64,000 bases of DNA from Tangfeifania diversioriginum (GTDB lineage: Bacteria > Bacteroidota > Bacteroidia > Bacteroidales > Prolixibacteraceae), in contig NZ_FQZE01000004.1 of assembly GCF_900141875.1 (NCBI RefSeq), positions 124,001-188,000 on the forward strand, given 5' to 3'. This document shows, in pieces, positions 15,437-25,900 of the stretch. Below the pieces are notes generated by a model. The model was not told the DNA's origin, did not search any database, and worked only from the letters and a program-made list of their open reading frames with translations. Made by a program: the position numbers and the translations under genes. Positions within the stretch are counted from its first letter, which is position 1. Each line of letters begins with the position of its first letter.

Positions 15437-16552
15437 TTAGTTTTGCTTCCACAACGTGTTCATCAGCCCAAAGCACAAATCATCAATTTTGCCGGTTTTC
15501 TGATGAAAAGCAGAAACGTTCGACAATATAATTATTCCGTGTTTGTTTTCGGTGTCCAACGCCATTGACGAGGTATATCCGCCGGTTCCGCCATTGTGCC
15601 AAAATATTTCGTTTTTCCCGTTATTGGCTTTTATGATGTGCCATCCCAGGCCCATTTGCATTTGGTCGCTTACAGTAAAAGTGGGTTGCCTGGTTAAGTT
15701 CAGTTCAGTATTGTTCGTGTCAAACTGTGCGAGGGCAAACCTGGCCAGGTCATTGGCCGAAGATAGAATTCCGCCGGCGCCAACCAGCACATTCAAATCC
15801 CAGTTGGAAGTTTCATCTCCTTTGCCGTCAAGCCCTTTAATTAATCTATTTTTCACTTCATCGCGGTTAGTTGTTGACGATGCCATTTCATATCTTGAAA
15901 AAATATGCTCATTCAGCAATTCCTCATAAGTTTTATTTGAAATGTGGGCCAAGAGGTATCCCAAAAGTCCTGCTCCCAGGTTTGAATATTCAAACCCGTC
16001 ACCTGGCGACCGCTGGAGTTTCATCTCTTCGGTTAAATATTCCTTTAGTTTCTTTTGGTCGTAGTTTTTATAAGGATTGGAGGGATCGACAAAAAGTAAA
16101 TTTAAATTGGACGGCAGCCTGGGGAGTCCGGAAGTATGATTGGCCAGTTGTTTAAAAGTTATTTTTTCGCCAATATTCATTTCAATGTCGGTGAAATCCT
16201 GAATGGGGTCGTTCAGTTCAAGTTTGCCGTTTTCCACAAAACTTGCCAGCAGGGTAGATGTAAATACTTTGCTGATGGAACCAATCTCAAATATTTTATG
16301 GCGATTGTTAATTTGTTGAATAGTATCATTGTTTCGCTTAATCCCGAAAAATTTAACAACGCCGCTGTTGATAATGGCAACTGAGAGTTGGGTGTTTTCA
16401 GGAAACGATTTTGATTTTTCGTAAATGAGTTCAGTTTGTTGGCGGGAAATTCCGGGACTGGCATTTGGTAGTCCGTTTACGGCTGCCGGAGTTTGGCAGC
16501 AGGTATATCCAACTATGAATAAACCAATAATTGTGGCTACTAATTTTCTCAT
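15437..16552 (-). CDS. Serine hydrolase, class C beta-lactamase-like
   Basis: The 371-residue protein has an export signal at residues 1-20 (IIGLFIVGYTCCQ). All three catalytic motifs of the beta-lactamase/PBP4-like group are present: S92-I-S-K95, Y189-S-N191 and H319-N-G321. Such envelope hydrolases include AmpC, esterases and D-aminopeptidases; the HNG instead of KTG points to the esterase/peptidase branch rather than a resistance enzyme. Its ATG overlaps the stop of the pentapeptide gene (ATGA), so the two are translationally coupled. Confidence 0.88.
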   Translation of the reverse strand: MRKLVATIIGLFIVGYTCCQTPAAVNGLPNASPGISRQQTELIYEKSKSFPENTQLSVAIINSGVVKFFGIKRNNDTIQQINNRHKIFEIGSISKVFTSTLLASFVENGKLELNDPIQDFTDIEMNIGEKITFKQLANHTSGLPRLPSNLNLLFVDPSNPYKNYDQKKLKEYLTEEMKLQRSPGDGFEYSNLGAGLLGYLLAHISNKTYEELLNEHIFSRYEMASSTTNRDEVKNRLIKGLDGKGDETSNWDLNVLVGAGGILSSANDLARFALAQFDTNNTELNLTRQPTFTVSDQMQMGLGWHIIKANNGKNEIFWHNGGTGGYTSSMALDTENKHGIIILSNVSAFHQKTGKIDDLCFGLMNTLWKQN

Positions 16553-17124
16553 TTTTCTATGGTAATATTGTATTTTTCTAAAAGGCCTGAAATGCCCAAA
16601 ATTGAAAATTTTGCTTTCGCAACACGGTTAATTTCGGGGTCAATGGAATAGTTGTACGAAGACCTGAAGTCAGCCTTTTCGATATTCGTATTTTCAAAAA
16701 GAGCACCCGATAAATCACAATTCTCAAAAACTGAATTTGTGAGATCACACGCTGCAAATTCTACTTCCTGCAGTTGCGAATTTTTGAAAACTGTCTTTTT
16801 AATTTTTGTGTTGTAAAACGAGGAGTGATTCAGCTGACAACCGTCAAACGAAAAGGAAAGGCCAAATTCATTGCAGGCATCGAACCGGAGTCCCAGCATT
16901 TTGCAGCCGCGGAATAGGCAGTCCCGAAATGCTGTTTTTGTCAGTTGCGCCAAACTCAAATCGCAACTGTTAAATGTGCAGTCGGTGAAAATAAAACCGG
17001 ATAGATCGCTGCTTGCGAAGTTGCAATTTTCGAATGTGCAATTTTCATATTCGCCTATTGTTAGCGAGCCTTGTACAAAATCGTTCTGGCTGACTATTTT
17101 ATCGTGGATGTATGTTTCCTGCAT
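16549..17124 (-). CDS. Pentapeptide-repeat protein, Qnr-like
   Basis: The protein consists of consecutive A/C(D/N)LxF-type pentapeptides, such as CTFEN-CNFAS-SDLSG-FIFTD-CTFNS-CDLSL, interrupted near residue 90 and continuing CQLNH-SSFYN-TKIKK. It ends with the Qnr-type tail SYNYSIDPEINRVAKAKFS and GLLEKY. This right-handed beta-helix mimics DNA and in Qnr/MfpA binds gyrase. I chose ATG 17124 (MQETYIHD), giving 191 residues; the frame extends to 17205, but that would overlap the HD gene by 38 bases. Whether it confers quinolone tolerance cannot be told. It is coupled to the serine hydrolase downstream. Confidence 0.82.
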   Translation of the reverse strand: MQETYIHDKIVSQNDFVQGSLTIGEYENCTFENCNFASSDLSGFIFTDCTFNSCDLSLAQLTKTAFRDCLFRGCKMLGLRFDACNEFGLSFSFDGCQLNHSSFYNTKIKKTVFKNSQLQEVEFAACDLTNSVFENCDLSGALFENTNIEKADFRSSYNYSIDPEINRVAKAKFSILGISGLLEKYNITIEK

Positions 17125-17167
17125 TTTCTGAATTATTAATTGTGGTGTTTTTTTATTTTCGGTTGAT

Positions 17168-17821
17168 TTATGATTGCCCATTCCATTCGTTATAAAATTC
17201 TTCAAGAAACTGCTCCATGAATCGATGCCGGTGCTCTGCTATTGATTTTCCGGTGTTGGTATTCATCCTATCTTTGAGCAGAAACAGTTTTTCATAAAAA
17301 TGGTTGATCGTTGGTGCGTTGCTGTTTTTATATTCTTTGCGGGTCATATTAAAATTGGGTTTAATCTCAGGATTATACATTTCATTCCCTCTGTAACCAC
17401 CGTAATTGAATGTCCGCGCAACTCCAATCGCGCCCATGGCATCCAGTCTGTCAGCATCCTGTACCACATCAAGTTCGGGTGATTTGAACTTTTGAGTGGT
17501 ATTTCCTCCTTTGAAAGAAATATTTGAAATAATATTTTCACCATGGGTAATTATTTCTTCTTCAATGCTTAATGAGGTCAAAAAGCCTCTTGCCTTGCGT
17601 GGCCCTATCATTTCGTCTCCATCATGAAATTTAGAATCGGCAATGTCGTGCAGCAAAGCGCCAAGTTCAACAACAAAATTGTTAACATTTTCAGTTTGAG
17701 CGATATGTTTAGACAGTTTCCAAACACGGTAAACGTGCCACCAGTCATGCCCTCCTTCCGCATTCGATAACGTTGCTTTTGTAAAATCTATGGTTTTTTG
17801 AATTACTGTTTCCTTATCCAT
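17168..17821 (-). CDS. HD-domain phosphohydrolase, YedJ-like
   Basis: The 217-residue cytoplasmic protein has the HD metal site: H29 within GHDWWHVYRVW, H58-D59 in ALLHDIAD and D122 in VVQDADRLDAMGAIG. The DADRLDAMGAIG signature and length match the YedJ-type group of uncharacterised HD hydrolases. It is the first gene of the minus-strand run with the pentapeptide protein and serine hydrolase. Substrate unknown. Confidence 0.88.
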   Translation of the reverse strand: MDKETVIQKTIDFTKATLSNAEGGHDWWHVYRVWKLSKHIAQTENVNNFVVELGALLHDIADSKFHDGDEMIGPRKARGFLTSLSIEEEIITHGENIISNISFKGGNTTQKFKSPELDVVQDADRLDAMGAIGVARTFNYGGYRGNEMYNPEIKPNFNMTRKEYKNSNAPTINHFYEKLFLLKDRMNTNTGKSIAEHRHRFMEQFLEEFYNEWNGQS

Positions 17822-18197
17822 ATTATTGGCAGATTAAAAGAATTTGGTAAATATAACCACTGGCAAAGAAAAATTAGTAATGAATTGCAGCTATTTCTCG
17901 GTGATTTTTAGTCCCAGACGTATAATAATTGGGTGACTGGTTGAGAAGAATTTTTTTGATTGGAAAGGAAGCTGAACGGCAAGGAGAAGATTCCGGTTCT
18001 GCTTTGTTCATCAAGCAATTGTTTCTGGGGTGGGGTTTGTGATGGATTAATTCTGTTTTTACTCGGCCTTGTTGTCATTGCCGAGAAATTACTCCGGCTC
18101 CATAAATAATAGAACCATTCTATTCTGTTGCGTGCCCGGTTTTTATTAACTTTACTATGATTTTAGTAAAGTATCAGAAAAGATAGAACCTGTCAAA
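17822..18197 (+). other. Divergent intergenic region with a palindrome before the 281-residue gene
   Basis: No gene is visible in these 376 bases. CTTTACT at 18150-18156 and AGTAAAG at 18165-18171 form a perfect inverted repeat with an 8-base spacer, 27 bases before the start codon of the plus-strand gene; this could be an operator. A 6-base-pair stem, CTCGGC (18062-18067) with GCCGAG (18080-18085), lies further upstream. No convincing -33/-7 pair is seen. Confidence 0.4.
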
Positions 18198-19043
18198 ATG
18201 AGAAAAAAAGCAGACGATTATTACGACAAGAAAATTGATAATGACCTAAAAAAGAAGGAGCTTGAAAAAAAGTACGGAGCTTATTTTTCTGAGGATAGTG
18301 AACTTCCCCCGGAAATGGAAAATCAATGGCTGAATTCAATCGACGAGTTTGAAAAACAGTTTGATAATGCAAAAACTATCACTGTTTGGGAATATATGGA
18401 TAAGCCTTCTTTCAAAACGAAAGATGAACTAAAGTCACATGAAATTTCAAATGAGTTGGAACGGTTATTTGAATTGATGGGGGAAAGTAATATAACATTA
18501 AGTACCCTTTGTGATGTTGAAGATGCTGAATTATACCGCTTTATTACTGAAGAACTATTTCAACATGAAATGGATGACATTCGGATACCAGGGATGATGA
18601 GTTGTTTTACCTATGAAGAATTTCATCCCAACGCGAAGCTGGACATTGAACAGTCCATTGATTATTTTTTTAGAATGACAATGGCAAAGATGGAAAATAT
18701 TGGTGGAACAGGCTACGATATGCTATATGTAGATATCGAGGATCACAGGGATTCAAATGGCAATAAAATTGATAAACAAAAAATTATTGACAGCATCAAT
18801 AATTTTTTAGGCTCGTTCGATTCATTTGAAATTGTTACATACAACGAAAAAACTTTTGAAATCAATCAGGAAGAAACCGATGCCAAAGTAACTTTTACCA
18901 TTTATTTTAAAGGTTTATACGAAAACAGTAATGAAACATGCGATTTCAGAGGTGACGGATGTTTCAAGCTAAAGCCGAGTGAATATGGTGGATGGGAAAT
19001 GTACCATATTGATTTACCGGGGGGAAGCATTGTTTATTTGTAA
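18198..19043 (+). CDS. Hypothetical charged cytoplasmic protein
   Basis: The 281-residue protein starts with a Lys/Asp-rich helix (RKKADDYYDKKIDNDLKKKELEKKYG) and has no signal peptide or membrane segment. The middle (DVEDAELYRFITEELFQHEMDD) is acidic and helical. The end (CDFRGDGCFKLKPSEYGGWEMYHIDLPGGSIVYL, in short GDGxFKLxPSEYGGW) looks like a small beta domain of the NTF2-like kind, but this is only an impression. An IS1380 element is inserted five bases after its stop codon, cutting off its original downstream context. Confidence 0.6.
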   Translation: MRKKADDYYDKKIDNDLKKKELEKKYGAYFSEDSELPPEMENQWLNSIDEFEKQFDNAKTITVWEYMDKPSFKTKDELKSHEISNELERLFELMGESNITLSTLCDVEDAELYRFITEELFQHEMDDIRIPGMMSCFTYEEFHPNAKLDIEQSIDYFFRMTMAKMENIGGTGYDMLYVDIEDHRDSNGNKIDKQKIIDSINNFLGSFDSFEIVTYNEKTFEINQEETDAKVTFTIYFKGLYENSNETCDFRGDGCFKLKPSEYGGWEMYHIDLPGGSIVYL

Positions 19044-19047
19044 ATTT

Positions 19048-19059
19048 CTCAAATCCGCA
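19048..19059 (+). repeat. Left terminal inverted repeat of the IS1380 element
   Basis: CTCAAATCCGCA, identical to the reverse complement of the right end at 20686-20697. Confidence 0.75.
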
Positions 19060-19302
19060 ATTAAAAAATTTGGTTTGAAAAGTAACAACTATTAGGTTTA
19101 CGTTGGTGTTTTTTGTGCTTTTTTGTATTGCTGGCACGCTACATACACATAAACTTGATTACAAAATATTTTTTTGGAGCAGTTGTTCCTGGCTGATCTA
19201 TGAATCATATTTTCTATATTTCAGTAAACCGCACATGATCAATGAGTTGTCTTTGTGTTTTAAGCATAGATTTCCGTTTGTCTGTTAACCTGCTCATGAA
19301 AT

Positions 19303-20583
19303 TTACTCTAATAAAAGGTGATAATTCTTCGATGTAAACAGCTTTAGCACACATTGCCTGCCTTGTTTTACCCATTTTGAAGGGACAACCATGAAGCGGA
19401 AGATAAATTTTTTCAATCTGAAGTTTGGCCTGATAAAATCAAGTTTCTTGCTGACAAATTCGGTGAGAAAATGAAACAGGTTGCGGCAAATAGCCATCAT
19501 TACAAGGAATACGGTGTTTTCATGCAAAAATGAAAAAGGCATTTTCTTCCACAGGAAATCATTGTTCATTTCATCGAACAGGCGTTCGCTATCGCCCCTG
19601 TCGTTATAAAATTCAACAACTACTTTGTCTATCATTTCATAGTTGTTGGTCATGATTGCCCTGTAAGTAAAGCTGTCACCGGTAAAAAGGTCACCCTGCC
19701 CGTCTGCTTTTTTCTCACGGCTAATCACGTAACGGTAAGTCTTATCCCACCCGAACGGTGCATATTCGATAGAGGCCACTTGATATTCTTTAAAACCAAT
19801 AGTAGCTGTTTCTCAATCGGTTATTTTCCTGATATCGTCATACAGGTTGCCACAGCGTTGTGCCCTGATGTAAAAACAGGTACTGTTGGCTTCCACTACC
19901 GGGATTATTGTTTTGTCAAACAAACCGCAGTCCATACGGCTGTGTTTTGGTCTAATACCGGACTCTTCCAGCAGATCGTATGCCCGTTTCAGCGTTTCTG
20001 CCTGTTTGTACTTTACATTGCTGTTCCCGTTCCGGTTTTCAATGCAAACAGGATAGTTGCCGATTGATGCGATGCCCGGAAAGTACCCATCGGCATGTTT
20101 GTAACTGCGTCTGGAATCATTTTTTTCTGTGGGTATAAACTGGTTATCGTAATCAAAAATATAATCCCCATATTCAGACGACAACTGGCCCGTTTGCACC
20201 AACAGCTTAATCATAAGCCTGTTCATGACAATATTAATATTGAAATCGTGCCGGATATTTGTTTCTGAAACAATGGTTTCTTTTTCCGTTGCCAACTCTT
20301 TTTGCATCCTCAGTAAAGTATCGGCAGAACAAACATCAAAGTTTTTCACCTGGCCTAACTCCCGGCGCAGGTGTTCGGTGATGTCCTCGGCACATTCCCC
20401 ACCGCAAAGGGTCATCAATAAATACGACCGAAAAAGGTCACTGTAACGATATTGCGCCCTAACACCGCAACTACCAAGCATTTGGTCAATTATGCTAAAA
20501 ACTTGTGTGTTATCAATTATTGAATCTGCGAAATTTATCCCGCCAAAAGAATTGATTTTTGAAGTAGAATATGTAATTTTCAT
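19303..20583 (-). pseudogene. IS1380-family transposase with an in-frame stop
   Basis: Two frames in the same register (20583-19813 and 19812-19303) together encode about 426 residues, normal for IS1380. The first ends KITD-stop at 19815-19813 and the next codons read ETATIGFKEYQVAS; the family has a tryptophan here (ITDWE, from memory), so TGG to TGA is the likely change. The N-terminal half contains the DDE-domain part (DYDNQFIPTEK, GYFPGIASIG, RMDCGLFD) and the rest contains SREKKADGQGDLFTG and YNDRGDSERLFDEMNNDF. Apart from the stop the gene is intact, so inactivation looks recent. Confidence 0.85.
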
Positions 20584-20685
20584 CCGCGACGATGTTTTTC
20601 ACCTAAATAAGTGAAAAATATTTAATCGGGCAAGCTTTGTAAACATTGACTTTACAGGGCTTCCCGATTTTTTAAGATACTAACG

Positions 20686-20697
20686 TGCGGATTTGAG
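20686..20697 (-). repeat. Right terminal inverted repeat of the IS1380 element
   Basis: TGCGGATTTGAG on the plus strand, the reverse complement of the left end. It is followed by GG and then the AATTT target repeat. Confidence 0.75.
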
Positions 20698-20852
20698 GGA
20701 ATTTGGAACAAGGATTTATTTATAACTTACAGGAAGTACAGTTTGGCTATGATCTTGAATGTTTCTTCGATTTTTATAAGGTGATTAGTTGTGAGAGAGT
20801 CTGGTTTAAATTAGCCGATTATTTGTAAATTTAAAGCCTTAAACATTATGTC

Positions 20853-21233
20853 ATGAATCTGTATTTAGTAGGTGATAGCGAATTTGTCGAACATTTATCC
20901 AAAATTATTATTGACAACCTGGGCAATAATAATTTTGGGGTAAACGAATTCATAACAGCCACGGGCCTAAATCGTAATTACGTAAGCCGAAGAATAAAAT
21001 CGATTAAGAAAACTACTATCAACCAGTTTATGACAGAAATCAGGCTGGAAAAAGCACGTGAATTTCTTCTCAAAGGAACATACACGGCTGCTGAGGTTTC
21101 GTACAATACAGGATTCAGAACTCCTTCCTATTTTAACCGATGCTTTCATGAGTATTTTGGTTATACGCCCGGGGATATTAAAAAAGAACAACCAATATAT
21201 CTGAAAGCACGATTTCTGACAGTGAAACGGTGA
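20853..21233 (+). CDS. AraC-type DNA-binding domain, detached from its sensor part
   Basis: The 126 residues contain the two helix-turn-helix units of an AraC/XylS domain: NEFITATGLNRNYVSRRIK at about residues 31-49 and AAEVSYNTGFRTPSYFNRCFHEYFGYTPGDIKK at about 77-109. In the Bacteroidota type I recognise, this domain is followed directly by a membrane helix, a TolB-like domain and TPRs in a single protein, and exactly these parts follow in the next frame. The frame leaves the natural course after an A6 run at 21180-21185. Adding one A there would continue as KKRTTNISESTISDSETV into the next gene. Confidence 0.8.
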   Translation: MNLYLVGDSEFVEHLSKIIIDNLGNNNFGVNEFITATGLNRNYVSRRIKSIKKTTINQFMTEIRLEKAREFLLKGTYTAAEVSYNTGFRTPSYFNRCFHEYFGYTPGDIKKEQPIYLKARFLTVKR

Positions 21234-22750
21234 TTATTCCCAACAGTACAGCGAGCTCTGGAGAATTATTTAAATCAAAAAAGGTAAGACTCATATCCTT
21301 CGTTGCTCTGTTTTTTGTTCTTGCCGGATCAATTTTCTTGTCCATTTATTTATTTCAAAACCCGCCGTTACGTAAACAAAAATCCATTGCTGTATTACCA
21401 TTTAAAAACCTGAGCGAAAATGAAGAAAACAGGTATTTTGCCGATGGGGTTGTGGAAGATATTCTCGACCGGCTGACGAAAATCGGCGAACTCAAAGTGG
21501 TATCCCGGACATCAGTAGAGCAATTCAGGGAAAGCAAGGAGAGTGCACCTGAAATAGGTAAAAAACTGGGGGTAAATTATCTGCTGGAAGGCAGTGTGCA
21601 ACGTCATGAGGGCAAAGTAAGAATAACCATTCAGCTGATTGATGCAAAAAATGACCGGCATATTCTTTCTGAAAAGATTGATCGGGATATGCAGGATATT
21701 TTCTTAATGGAAAGTGAGATCGCCAAATTAATTGCAGACAAGTTACAGGCAGCCATTTCCCCTGAAGAAAAACAAATGATTGAAAAAGTGCACACCCACA
21801 ATTCAGCGGCTTACGATTATTATTTAATGGGACGTTATTACTGGAATAACCGTTCTCTGGAATCAATAAATAAAAGCCAGGAGTTTTTTGAGAAAGCCAT
21901 TAAAGCAGATTCAACCTATGCGCTGGCCTACGCGGGACTTGCCGATGCGTATTACTCTCAAACCAGGTTTAGCGAGACTCCGGTGGAAGGGTATAACAAA
22001 GCAGTTAATCTGGCAAATAAAGCGCTGAAACTTGATGCAAACCTTCCGGAAGGGTATATTATTCTTGGCGTCGTTTATTCGAATGGCTACTGGCAATGGG
22101 TTGAGTCACGAAAGTATTTCGAAAAAGCAATGAACCTGGATAGTAATAATGTGGTAACCCTGCATTACTATTCCGATTTGCTCAGCAACATTGGTGAATT
22201 TGAAGCGTCACGGAAATATATTGACCGTGCCATTGAAATCGCTCCATATTCGGCAATAAACAGAATATTGAGCGCTTACTTTTATTATCAGGAGCAAAAA
22301 GCAGAAGAAGCACTTCAGGAAGTATTAATTTTGGAGGAACTGCTGGGAGATCAGGCAGATCACCAGGGTGAGTTGTTTGTGTGTTATCTGTATGCAGGCG
22401 ATACTGTGTCTGCATTGCAGATGATGAAGAAATATTTTGAAACAAGTCCCGATTACAGCGAATTCAAAGCGTACGCTAATCAGATTTTACCGGTTTACAA
22501 TGCATACGGGTTAAGCGGTTTGTATAAAATGATGTATAAAAATCCACCCGGCTACTGGTATGCGGTAAATATGGATTCGCTCAATACAGCAATGAATTTC
22601 CTTGATGAAGCGTACAAAAACCGATCGCCCCGGTTGGCACACATGTTACTTGACCGCCAGTATGAAAAACTACATGATAACCCCCGCTTTATGGAGATAG
22701 TTGAGAAAACTCATTTAACTCCGTATTATAGTTTACGTTACAAAAAATAA
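21230..22750 (+). CDS. Membrane-anchored TolB-like/TPR protein, sensor part of a split regulator
   Basis: The frame, read from GTG 21230, encodes 506 residues. One transmembrane helix lies at about residues 21-44. A TolB/FlgO-like domain follows at about 52-180 (KSIAVLPFKNLSENEENRYFADGVVEDI, in short VLPFxNxSxxxEnxYFadG). At least six TPR units then run to about 480 (AAYDYYLMGRYYWN, ALAYAGLADAYYS, PEGYIILGVVYSN). The GTG overlaps the AraC stop as GTGA. Either the two proteins are made by coupled translation or they were one 620-residue protein split by an indel. A regulator of this design would sense something at the envelope and control nearby genes. Confidence 0.78.
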   Translation: MIIPNSTASSGELFKSKKVRLISFVALFFVLAGSIFLSIYLFQNPPLRKQKSIAVLPFKNLSENEENRYFADGVVEDILDRLTKIGELKVVSRTSVEQFRESKESAPEIGKKLGVNYLLEGSVQRHEGKVRITIQLIDAKNDRHILSEKIDRDMQDIFLMESEIAKLIADKLQAAISPEEKQMIEKVHTHNSAAYDYYLMGRYYWNNRSLESINKSQEFFEKAIKADSTYALAYAGLADAYYSQTRFSETPVEGYNKAVNLANKALKLDANLPEGYIILGVVYSNGYWQWVESRKYFEKAMNLDSNNVVTLHYYSDLLSNIGEFEASRKYIDRAIEIAPYSAINRILSAYFYYQEQKAEEALQEVLILEELLGDQADHQGELFVCYLYAGDTVSALQMMKKYFETSPDYSEFKAYANQILPVYNAYGLSGLYKMMYKNPPGYWYAVNMDSLNTAMNFLDEAYKNRSPRLAHMLLDRQYEKLHDNPRFMEIVEKTHLTPYYSLRYKK

Positions 22751-22950
22751 TTGAATCAGGCATTTAATAAACACACATATTATTTTCATTCAGAACCACC
22801 AAAATTCAAATTTTACAAGTTTCTCGAAAATTCTGCAAGAAATCATCAGAAATTGAAAGTTAATCTCCATTTTTTATCACTACTCCGGGCATTTTTTTCC
22901 CGAAATTAAAATAGTGAATATGTGTTTTTTATTTTAAATAAAACAAAGTT

Positions 22951-25900
22951 ATGAAAACGCTGAGGTACTTTATTCCGGTAATAATCTGTCTTTTCGCAGG
23001 TGGAATACTGAAGGCACAGGTTGCCGTTGATCCCATCCAAAAAACCTACAAAATTGGTGGTTCATCAGAACTGTTCAAGATCTGGACCACAAATACCCTA
23101 ACAATTTCGGGCGATGCAGTCCTGGATGTTGACACTTCGCTGAATAAAATCACCAATTTAGACGGATCCGGAGCACTGACGAAATATTTGGACCGAAAAA
23201 AAACGGCCTGTGCTGTGGGCGATTTCGATGGAGACGGAGACGATGATGTGGTCACTGTTGTAAATAATTCGGAGGAAATATGGATTCGGATACCGCTGAT
23301 AGGCGATGATCTCAAAATTAAAGGAGCCAGGGAATTTAATTTAAACGTCAAAGAGAATGATTATACCCGGATGAGGATGATTGCCGGAAATTTTGACGGC
23401 GATCCGCAGGATGAGTTTGCCATCTGCTATTATTATGATTATGGTACTATTGAGCCCTGGTTAAGGCTTTTTAAAACAGATTCAGCATTAAATATTCAGG
23501 AAATTGCCGCTTTGCAGCCGGGTGATGGACGTAAAATGGCTGACATAGCTGCAGGGGATACGGATGGCGACGGAATGGATGAGATTGTAGTAGTGACAAA
23601 CAAAGCAATACCAACCCGGAAAGAAGGTTCAGAATATCCGATATTTATTTCAACATACGATTTGAATATACTTAAACTTGTAAATGGACAACTGACAGGA
23701 AATAAAAAAGAGTGTAAACCTCAAAATTATGGGGCTGACTATGGGAGTTATTATCCCGACCGGGGAAGTGTCATCAATGAAATGAGAATTGCCTGCGGAG
23801 ATCTGAACAATGATGGCAAGGATGAGGTTTTTGTGGGATGGTCATTCTATTATTGTCACAATCGCTTTGAAGAATGTGCTTCCTGGAATTTTTTAGGCAA
23901 CTGCACGAAAACAGAATGGAGAAATGAATTTAGCAACAGAACATATTTGAATGCATTTAAAATAAACGGGAATTCTTTTGAGAATTGGTTCAACATAGAG
24001 CCAGGACTTGCTTTTGGGTTTGAACAGAGAAATACATCGTCAGATCAGCACATTGCCATGACACTTAAATGTGAACCACTGGAAAACCTGGGCAGGGATG
24101 TGATTCTGATAAACGATCATCATTTCATTTATGCTTTTTGGCTTGATGGTAATAGCCAATTGAAAGCAAGAACTTTAGCTCCCTCAATTGGCTATCATCT
24201 GAATCTTCAGGGCAACGAAGTTTTTACAGTGGCCGATCTGAATCCCGACCCGGCAAATTTAAACTTCAACAAAGAGGTGATCATGCTGCAATCGGATAAA
24301 AGTGCACCAGAACAATTAAATGCCAGGTACAACGGATTAGTCAGGATGGGAATCGCCACTATCGATCAAATTACCACTGAAAATATTACATTTAAACCTA
24401 CCGGGCCTGCGCTCACTTTCAGTTCCGGTGAATCTTTTGAAGTTCCCTGTTTTGTTGCCGGTGATTTTGATTGCAATGATGCAGAGGTTTACATTGTGAA
24501 ACCTCCATTTAGAAAAAAGGTAGAAGACCTTCAGCAGCCCATTGTAATTCTGAATACCCCCCCAATGCATTTTGATATAATTGGCAGGAATACAATTAAT
24601 CTTAGCAATGCCTATAATGGAAAACCTTCTAATTGTTCTGCTATATATAAAACAGTCGTCAGTGATAATCAAACCACAACTGTTAAGATTGACAAAGGAA
24701 TGGGAATTTCATCTGAACTGAGTGCATACGCAATGGCCGGGGGGAGTGGTTTTGAAGCTAAAGTAAACGGAAACTTTGAAAAAAACAGCTCGTATTTCAA
24801 TACAAATAGTGAAGTGTTGACCTTTGAACAGTCAACTCAATATGAAAAGGGGGACTATGTCTTATATTCATACCTGGATTACGATTATTACAGTTATCCT
24901 GTCTATACCAGGAAAGGTAAAAAACTGGGTAATATTGTTGTTATGAATCCTGTTTCAGAATATAAGTCTGGATGGATAAATACAAATGAATGGAACCACC
25001 CTTGCTTTGTGCCTAATCACGATCCGGGAAACATTCTTTCTTATAAACAGGATACAACGATAAATGGTTTCAGTAGAATAGAGGCGGATTTCAAATATTA
25101 TAAATTTCAATCCATCAATGTGTCAAATAATCTTACAAACGGAGATTTTAAATTTACTTTTAAAAATATTTCTTCAAGTGGAACTACAAGTTCCTTTTCA
25201 GCCGGAGTTGGAGCCGACCTGTTTGTTAAAATAGGGACAGAAACAGGTGTAACAGCCAATTTGTCCCCTCTGGGTATTGGAACAACCTTATCCTCTCAAG
25301 TCAAAATCGGAGTTTCAGCCAATCTTTCAGCCAATTATCATACTTCAAAGTTAAGCACGCAAACCATTAGCTTAAGTGAGAATTTTTCGATTGAAGGGGA
25401 AATAGGGCAAGTGAAAGATATACACGGTGATCAGTATACGGTAACTCCTTATATCTATCGTTCCCGGAGCGGTGCTTTGGTACTTGACTACTTAGTGAAC
25501 GTCGACACACTTGACAATGGTTTTTGGAAAAAGAATTATGGTCAAAATTTTGACCTGGCGTTTATTTTGCCGTGGAGGTATGCAACGGAAAAGGGAACTT
25601 TAAAGGTGCCGGTTTCTCAAAAACAAAAGACCAGCGATATCCAGTTCTATCCACCAATTGCCAGTCCCGGCGATACAGTCGCAATTATTGCACGGGTAAA
25701 TAACTTTAGCCTGAAGGAATTTAAAGACTTTGTAAAAATTGAATTTTATATCGGTGAACCTGGTGTTGAAAACGGAGGAGTAAAGCTCACAGATATTGAC
25801 GGTGAAACAACAAGCTCGAAATACAGCAAAATGAAGTATGGAGAAGATGAGCGCGAAGAGTATTTAACTTTTGTATGGGAAGTACCGGATACGGTAACCT

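Larger units (their letters stand above)
19048..20699 (-). mobile_element. IS1380-family insertion sequence
   Basis: The element of about 1.65 kb is bounded by inverted repeats sharing CTCAAATCCGCA (19048-19059; reverse complement at 20686-20697). It is flanked by a direct repeat AATTT (19043-19047 and 20700-20704), a 5-base target duplication in the 4-5 base range of the family. It contains one transposase gene, which has a premature stop. The left end overlaps the stop-codon region of the hypothetical gene without changing it. The exact terminal base is uncertain by one or two because the right end has extra G residues. Confidence 0.82.
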
